Shown here in pieces: positions 58,682-64,000 of a stretch of DNA of 64,000 nucleotides (positions are counted from its first letter, which is position 1; every line of letters starts with the position of its first letter). The translations under genes were made by a program, and so were the position numbers. The DNA comes from Gardnerella piotii. GTDB lineage: Bacteria; Actinomycetota; Actinomycetes; Actinomycetales; Bifidobacteriaceae. The DNA lies in contig NZ_QJUV01000001.1 of assembly GCF_003397585.1 (NCBI RefSeq), forward strand, positions 868,001-932,000. Reading direction: 5' to 3'. The notes beneath the pieces were generated by a model. It ran no database searches. It saw only the letters and a program-made list of their open reading frames with translations, and had not been told where the DNA came from.

Positions 58682-58960
58682 TTGAAAAACATTGTGTGTA
58701 ATGTTTGTATGCACATATTTAACGACTACCAGTGGCTGTTAGAAAGAACAGAACAATGCTCTAACAGCGTGCTTAGCGAAGCACACTCAAACACGCTTAA
58801 AGACTGGCACGGAAGAGCCGCAAACGCGTTTAACGAACAGATGGCTAAAACTGCTAGACAAGCATGCCAAATCAGCTGTGTTAACACTAGTTTTGTTGAC
58901 GGTGATTTTATTAACGCTAATTCTACTTTTAGATCGATACTAAACTTTGGGGGTAAATAA
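58682..58960 (+). CDS. WXG-like small helical protein
   Basis: Short protein with W-x-G-type turn DWHGRAANAFNEQM, flanked by helices (YQWLLERTEQCSNSVLS; AKTARQACQIS), like a WXG100 protein. Starts TTG 58682 (92 residues, Trp at 42, the usual place), GTG 58694 or ATG 58709 (83 residues) are all in frame and none has a clear ribosome site. It has three or more cysteines, unusual for the family. Its stop overlaps the ATG of the next gene by one base, so they are coupled. It could be the partner or chaperone of the lipase protein. Confidence 0.7.
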   Translation: MKNIVCNVCMHIFNDYQWLLERTEQCSNSVLSEAHSNTLKDWHGRAANAFNEQMAKTARQACQISCVNTSFVDGDFINANSTFRSILNFGGK

Positions 58961-60594
58961 TGCCTTGGAGAGTAAAATCTACAATAACTGGCGGAGAACC
59001 TCTTAGCGTTGCTGATTCTAACGCATATAGAACAAAAGCTGCAAGACTTAGCGAACTATCAAACGATTTTCATTCGCTAAGTGCTTGTTGGATGCAAACT
59101 GCAATGCAAATCGAAAGCCAAAAAGCAGCTCTTGTACAAAACCAAAACAACTGTTTTAGCGAAAACATTAATCAACATGCTTTGCAAAACTTGCCTGATT
59201 CTAACGAATGCAGAATAAAGTCAAGCCAATGCGAATCAATGTCTAACAATCTTAGTGAATTAGCAACTCTAATAGTCAGAGCAAATAACTTATATTCTCA
59301 AGCAGAATACAAAAATAGAGAAACCTTGGATAACCTTGTGTCTATTGGAACTACCATCTTCCCTATTGCTGCAGTACCATTCTTTGCAAGCGTAGGATTC
59401 AGCGCGATTTTAGACATGACTCAAAAAAGTGGCATGAAAAACTTTTCTAAGTGGAGCCACGCAACAGCTCCTATTCAGCAAGGATTTATTAGAGGCTTTT
59501 CTAAACATTTTCTAATAAACCCCGTAACAGGAATCCCTATTCGTCTTTTTTCTAGTATTCAAGAAAAGAACGATGTAAAACATTCAAAAGCGCCAGTTTC
59601 CACTTTTGCAAGCGCATTAAGCATGTTTAGCTCAAAAATCAACGATGCAAACCAAGGAAACAATCTTAAAGTAACAAAATTAGTTTTGCCTAAAAACGCA
59701 CAATCTAAAATATTTCTCTATAAGGGAAACAATATTGGTCAAGCGCTTGAAAATCTTAACAGCCTTTCTAGCGGAAATCTTTCGGTGCATCCTCCAAAAA
59801 CAAATCCAGATGCTGCAACAATCGCAATTCAACGTTTTAGACAAAAAGACGGTAGCACGTCTTGGCTTGTTACAATACCTGGAACCGACGGTAAACCAAA
59901 GTCTCCTTTTGGATGGCCTCAAAACGCAGAGGTTATGAGCAGTTCTAGAAGCGTAAGAATGAACGCAGACAGCACAAGAATGGTTGTAGAAGCTATGAAA
60001 AAGAGCGGAATTAAAGCGAACGACAATGTTGTTCTTGTTGGACATTCTCAAGGAGGAATAGTTGCTGCAGGAATTGCTAGCGACTATTCAAAACAATACA
60101 ACATAAAACACGTTGTAACTGCTGGGTCTCCAATAGCAAACCACGCAATCCCAAGTAAAACTTGGGTTACGAGCATAGAAATGGAAGACGAGCTAGTTCC
60201 AACACTAGACGGAGCAAGTAATCCGAGCAGAAATAATTGGGTTACGATTCACGCAATTGCAAGTAAAGCAGTGGCAAGTAAAAGCGCTAATCGAATTAAA
60301 AGAAAAGAAGAAGATGATGAAAATGTTTCTAAACAAAATCGTAATAAGATTGGCAACACAAATCGCAACACAAATCGCAACACAAAAAATATCTTTGAAA
60401 AAGACGGAATATTAGTAAAAAATGTACCAGAAGAAGGAACACTCACACACGATTTGAACTATCATCAAGCAGCATATGCGGACGCTCACCAACTTGCGTC
60501 TAAAGAAATTAGAACTCAAGAATCACATTTTAATAAGATATTAAGCGGAAAATTAGAAGAAACAACATTGTGGCAAGGTGTTATGCAACACTAA
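58960..60594 (+). CDS. WXG-like N-terminus fused to alpha/beta-hydrolase (lipase) domain
   Basis: A 544-residue protein. Residues 1-115 look like a WXG/LXG-type helical module (SDFHSLSACWMQTAMQIESQ in part), followed by a hydrophobic stretch (about 126-150) and an alpha/beta-hydrolase domain. Ser363 in LVGHSQGG, Asp410 or Asp417 in EDELVPTLDG, and His497 or His502 (LTHDLNYHQ) form a plausible triad. A 12-base repeat (60353-60388) encodes RNTNRNT in a basic insert before the His. GGGGG ribosome site precedes the ATG. It may be a secreted or surface lipase; this is inference. Confidence 0.82.
   Translation: MPWRVKSTITGGEPLSVADSNAYRTKAARLSELSNDFHSLSACWMQTAMQIESQKAALVQNQNNCFSENINQHALQNLPDSNECRIKSSQCESMSNNLSELATLIVRANNLYSQAEYKNRETLDNLVSIGTTIFPIAAVPFFASVGFSAILDMTQKSGMKNFSKWSHATAPIQQGFIRGFSKHFLINPVTGIPIRLFSSIQEKNDVKHSKAPVSTFASALSMFSSKINDANQGNNLKVTKLVLPKNAQSKIFLYKGNNIGQALENLNSLSSGNLSVHPPKTNPDAATIAIQRFRQKDGSTSWLVTIPGTDGKPKSPFGWPQNAEVMSSSRSVRMNADSTRMVVEAMKKSGIKANDNVVLVGHSQGGIVAAGIASDYSKQYNIKHVVTAGSPIANHAIPSKTWVTSIEMEDELVPTLDGASNPSRNNWVTIHAIASKAVASKSANRIKRKEEDDENVSKQNRNKIGNTNRNTNRNTKNIFEKDGILVKNVPEEGTLTHDLNYHQAAYADAHQLASKEIRTQESHFNKILSGKLEETTLWQGVMQH
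60353..60388 (+). repeat. 12-base in-frame repeat in the lipase gene
   Basis: Three tandem copies of GCAACACAAATC, the last imperfect, encode the Asn-Thr-Asn-Arg repeat in a basic, presumably disordered insert between the Asp and His of the proposed triad. Confidence 0.8.
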
Positions 60595-60656
60595 TGCAAA
60601 GTAAAATAGCAACGCTCAAAACTTAGTAGTTTTTGCCATGCTGTAACCTTTAGAGT

Positions 60657-62099
60657 ATGAAGCTTACTGATATTTGCCCTGCTATTGCTTTGACTCCTCT
60701 AGATGGAAGATACCACAACCAAACCGCAAGCCTTGTAGAATATTTAAGCGAACCAGCACTAAACCGCGAGCGCATGCGTGTAGAAGTTGAATGGATGATT
60801 CTTCTAGCAAACGGTTATAAGGGAAACGATTTTAAGACGATTGTAGATGGCGTAAAGCCTTTAACAGACGAGGAATGCGATTATTTGCGCACAATCCCAG
60901 AAAACTTTGGAGCAGAAGGCATAAAACGCCATGCTGCTCACGAAGCTGTTACGCATCACGACGTTAAAGCTGTTGAATACTATATTGACGATGAGTTAGA
61001 CAAAGCAGAGCAAGTATTAGGGCATAAAACCCAGCTTAGCGATCTTAAAACATTAGTTCATTTTGCTTGCACAAGCGAAGATATAAACAATCTTTCTATA
61101 GCTCGTTGCGTAAAAAACGCTGTTGAAAACGTGTATAGGCCAAATTTGCAAGCTATTGTTGATTACTTGACTCAAAAAGCGCAAGAGTATAGAGATATGC
61201 CAATGCTATCGCTCACTCACGGCCAGCCTGCAACTCCTACAACTTTAGGCAAAGAGCTTGCTGTGTTTGTTTATAGGCTAAATCGCCAGCTAAAACACCT
61301 TAACTCCCAAGAGTATCTTGGAAAGATAAATGGTGCTACTGGAACTTTTGGCGCTCATCTTGCTGCTTTCCCTAATGTTGATTGGCTTAGTGTTTCTAAA
61401 GAATTTGTAGAAAACAGAATGGGTCTTTGCTTTAATCCTCTTACAACGCAAATCGAAAGCCACGATTGGCAAGCGGAACTTTATAGCACTGTAAGTCACA
61501 TTAATCACATTCTTCACAATCTTGCTGTGGACGTGTGGATGTACATTTCTCGCGGCGTTTTTGTGCAAGTTCCTGTTAAAGGCGCTACTGGGTCTTCCAC
61601 AATGCCTCATAAAGTGAACCCTATTCGATTTGAAAACGCGGAAGCAAATCTAGAGATTTCTTGCGCACTTTTCGACACTCTTTGTGCAACGCTTACCGAA
61701 AGCCGCTGGCAGCGCGATTTAACAGATTCCACTACTCAAAGAAACGTTGGATCCGCATTTGGCTACGCTCTTCTTGCTTTGAACAATCTTCTTGGTGGCT
61801 TAAAGTCGATTCATCCAAACACGCAAATGATGAGCGAAGAGCTTAACAACAATTGGGAAGTTCTTGGAGAGCCAATCCAAACTGCTATGCGCGCTCAAGA
61901 AATTGCTGGCGTAGAAGGAATGGAAAAGCCGTACGAGCAAGTTAAAGAGCTTATGCGTGGTCATAGTATTTCTAGACAAGATGTTGAAGATTTTATATCT
62001 TCTAGAAACTTCGATGCTCAGACTGCAAATAGGCTAAAAAATCTTACTCCAGAATCTTATACTGGAATTGCATCACGTTTGGTGGATTTTATTCAATAA
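60657..62099 (+). CDS. purB: Adenylosuccinate lyase
   Basis: Splits SAICAR and adenylosuccinate, releasing fumarate, in the purine pathway. The signature GSSTMPHKVNP lies at about 307-317, with TSEDINN and SLTHGQPATPTT earlier. 480 residues. TAACCT seven bases before the ATG, with no ribosome site, suggests possible leaderless transcription. It lies far from the main purine cluster. The gene starts 62 bases after the lipase gene, and the next gene follows after 58 bases. Confidence 0.97.
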   Translation: MKLTDICPAIALTPLDGRYHNQTASLVEYLSEPALNRERMRVEVEWMILLANGYKGNDFKTIVDGVKPLTDEECDYLRTIPENFGAEGIKRHAAHEAVTHHDVKAVEYYIDDELDKAEQVLGHKTQLSDLKTLVHFACTSEDINNLSIARCVKNAVENVYRPNLQAIVDYLTQKAQEYRDMPMLSLTHGQPATPTTLGKELAVFVYRLNRQLKHLNSQEYLGKINGATGTFGAHLAAFPNVDWLSVSKEFVENRMGLCFNPLTTQIESHDWQAELYSTVSHINHILHNLAVDVWMYISRGVFVQVPVKGATGSSTMPHKVNPIRFENAEANLEISCALFDTLCATLTESRWQRDLTDSTTQRNVGSAFGYALLALNNLLGGLKSIHPNTQMMSEELNNNWEVLGEPIQTAMRAQEIAGVEGMEKPYEQVKELMRGHSISRQDVEDFISSRNFDAQTANRLKNLTPESYTGIASRLVDFIQ

Positions 62100-62157
62100 C
62101 TATTTTGTTCAATAACTTATTAAACATTAATAACTATTAATAAATAAACGGTGTACT

Positions 62158-64000
62158 ATGCAATCGCAAGTAAAAGATGATTTAGTTATTAACGACGTTG
62201 AGCCTAAGCTAGTTCGCAATTGGGCAGATTTAATCTACTCAATTGCATCTGCTGGCGTAGCTACAGCAGTAGTGTTATTTGCAACGTGTTTTTCGGGAAC
62301 AACAGCAGGCGTAGAACACGACGCAAAAAATGCTGGGAAGATTATTGAGTGGATTGTAAAAGGACTTCCATCTTCTCTTTTTCAGCAAGCGCTTACAATC
62401 GCAATTGTTGCTGGCGTAATCGTATCAATGATCGATTCAAAAAAATGGATTAATACGGCAATATCAACAATAACTTTGCTTTTAACATATCCGCTTGTAT
62501 GGTATATTTCCTACATTCTTACAACGCTAAACAATCCTTCGATATTCGCATCGTTTAATTCAATATCTAATAGTCATGGCACAGAATTATTGCCAGACAT
62601 GTACGCGGTTTTGGTTGCTTTTCTAACTGTTAGCGGACCGAGAAGAGATAATAAAATCGTAAAACTCTCTTGGCAAGCGCTGCTAATTGCGTCTCCAATA
62701 TTAATCGTAACTTCTTGGCATTCGCTAACAGGCGCATTAACATCTTGGTGCATTGGGCGCTCTTTTGGAACACTAATTCGGTTTATTAAGGGAACGCAAA
62801 GCAAAGGAGCGTGGGGCAAAGATATTGTTGAAGCACTAGAAAACATTGGCATTACGCATCTTGTTCAGCTTAATAGAAGAACACTAACAACCGACCATAG
62901 TGGAGTTCTTAAGTCTAGTCTTGACGACGATTTGATTGAAAATTCAAGGCTATACGACGCGATTGATATTCACGGAACAAGATACGTTATATCTGTATTA
63001 GACAATCAAGTGCATTTGCCTGGGTATCTAAATCAGCTATGGCAATGGGTTAAGCTAATTGACATTCCAGTTAGACGAGACCGCTCTGCTAGACACTCAA
63101 TACATCACCATCTTTCTATGCTACTTGCTCTTAGAAACTTGCATCTTGCGACAGCAAACGTGTATGGGGTAACAGACCTAGAAAAATCATCAATAATGGT
63201 ATTTCATACTAGTAATGTTCTTGTTCCTTGCAATCTAAACACACTTACATCTAAAGACGCTCAAAGACTTATGCAATATCTTGATATTGCAAACTCTAGA
63301 GGCATTACACACAGAAGAATAGGACCCGAATCGCTTGCGCGACTAGAAGATGGAACTCCCCTAATTGCAGGTTGGCAAAATGGCGATGTTGCTAGTGATT
63401 CAACTAATATTGCTTTAGATAAAGTTCAACTTTTAACAATAATCGCATCTTGCATTGATGCAAAAACTGCTGTTGAGTCAGCAATAAACGTTTGGGGCGA
63501 ATATAAGGTTGCGCAAATACTTCCATTTATTCAAAAAGCAGCCGTTCCAGCATCTGCAAGGTCACTTTCTTCTTGCAATAAAAAGCTTTTTGAAGATCTT
63601 AAAAATGAGATTAGTAAAAAAGTTTGCACGCTTAACAACGAAGAAGACTACGACACTGTACGCTTAGCACGCTTTAATATTCGATTCTTTGTTAGCTTAA
63701 TCCTTATTATTGCTGCAATTTCGGCTATTGTTACTCAATTGCATCCGCAAGAATTTATTTTTGCGCTCAAAAAAGCAGATAGCGTGATGGTCGTTGCTTG
63801 CTTTGCATGCAGCATGCTTGCTTGGGTTGGGTCTTCTATTACGCTCGGATCTTTTATGGATGACTCAAAGCCAAATGCTTGTGTTTTATTTACATCGCAA
63901 GCAGCTTCTGGCTTTACTGCCGTGTCTATGCCAGCTGGAGTAGGTCCTGCGTTTGTAAACATGCAACTTATAAAGAAAAATGGTAGTTCAACATCTCAAG
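62158..64000 (+). CDS. Flippase-like (LPG_synthase_TM) membrane protein with kinase-like middle, partial
   Basis: 614 residues are visible; the gene runs off the window. An N-terminal membrane block (about 20-200) is followed by a cytosolic segment (about 220-500) whose part NSRGITHRRIGPESLARL, followed by TPLIAGWQNGD, resembles a degenerate protein-kinase/aminoglycoside-kinase catalytic loop. A second membrane block begins near 505 and ends the window at SMPAGVGPAF, close to the PGG-x-G signature of the lysylphosphatidylglycerol-synthase-TM (YbhN/UPF0104) family. Long actinobacterial proteins of this layout are known, with unknown substrate. Start at ATG 62158. Confidence 0.75.
   Translation, partial: MQSQVKDDLVINDVEPKLVRNWADLIYSIASAGVATAVVLFATCFSGTTAGVEHDAKNAGKIIEWIVKGLPSSLFQQALTIAIVAGVIVSMIDSKKWINTAISTITLLLTYPLVWYISYILTTLNNPSIFASFNSISNSHGTELLPDMYAVLVAFLTVSGPRRDNKIVKLSWQALLIASPILIVTSWHSLTGALTSWCIGRSFGTLIRFIKGTQSKGAWGKDIVEALENIGITHLVQLNRRTLTTDHSGVLKSSLDDDLIENSRLYDAIDIHGTRYVISVLDNQVHLPGYLNQLWQWVKLIDIPVRRDRSARHSIHHHLSMLLALRNLHLATANVYGVTDLEKSSIMVFHTSNVLVPCNLNTLTSKDAQRLMQYLDIANSRGITHRRIGPESLARLEDGTPLIAGWQNGDVASDSTNIALDKVQLLTIIASCIDAKTAVESAINVWGEYKVAQILPFIQKAAVPASARSLSSCNKKLFEDLKNEISKKVCTLNNEEDYDTVRLARFNIRFFVSLILIIAAISAIVTQLHPQEFIFALKKADSVMVVACFACSMLAWVGSSITLGSFMDDSKPNACVLFTSQAASGFTAVSMPAGVGPAFVNMQLIKKNGSSTSQ

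Noticed and set aside
62158-64000. Considered as a ThrE-type amino-acid exporter
   Set aside because: The kinase-like middle segment and the PAGVG motif fit the LPG_synthase_TM/UPF0104 family better.

Overview
The window looks like chromosomal DNA from a low-GC member of the Bifidobacteriaceae, most likely Gardnerella or a close relative. This is an inference. The gene neighbourhoods are actinobacterial: a DUF3046 gene upstream of recA-recX, DUF3027 next to a long cold-shock protein, DUF6350 upstream of purH, a phosphatidylinositol-phosphate-synthase-like gene next to yebC-ruvC, and ClpC plus an actinobacterial-type GroEL. The bases are A+T-rich and many proteins carry Ser/Asn/Asp/Glu-rich tails. 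No rRNA, insertion sequence, prophage or CRISPR array was seen. Almost all of the DNA is housekeeping sequence.

Layout. 1-1536 (-): cytidylate kinase (cut by the window edge) and a 23S pseudouridine synthase. 1775-2722 (+): a MIP channel. 2738-15608 (-): proA, an unknown acidic protein, nadD, prs, tRNA-Gln, a CDP-alcohol phosphotransferase, yebC, ruvC, a LexA-type box, ruvA-ruvB, yajC, apt, a DUF6350 membrane protein, purH and a small membrane protein. 15681-17198 (+): thrC. 17210-24055 (-): tRNA-His, ftsK, pgsA, a CinA-family gene, DUF3046, recA with its own LexA-type box, and recX. 24187-34384 (+): the main purine cluster purT, purC, purL, purF, purM, purD. 34381-36444 (-): an LTA-synthase-like enzyme. 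36724-40862 (+): an esterase and an MprF-like aminoacyl-phosphatidylglycerol synthase. 40937-48940 (-): clpC, DUF3027, cold-shock protein, a two-component system and a TPM-domain protein. 49081-49374 (+): an orphan WXG100 protein. 49490-52068 (-): groEL behind a CIRCE element, and a LytR_C-domain protein. 52202 to the end (+): ung, a MoxR/DUF58/VWA operon, a WXG-like protein, a large WXG-plus-lipase protein, purB and a flippase-like membrane protein (cut by the edge).

How the genes work together. With apt, prs, purH and purB, the cluster supplies most of de novo purine synthesis. It uses formate-dependent PurT (no PurN was seen) and a single-chain PurL. recA and ruvAB appear to be tied together by matching SOS operators. 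LTA synthase, esterase, MprF, two phosphatidyltransferases and the terminal flippase-like gene form a scattered envelope-lipid gene set.

The most interesting candidate system is 52980-60594: a MoxR ATPase, DUF58, two VWA proteins and two small membrane proteins, followed immediately by a WXG-like protein and a 544-residue protein that joins a helical WXG-like N-terminus to a Ser-Asp-His lipase domain. A second WXG100 gene lies at 49081. No type VII secretion ATPase is visible in the window, so any secretion role is a hypothesis.
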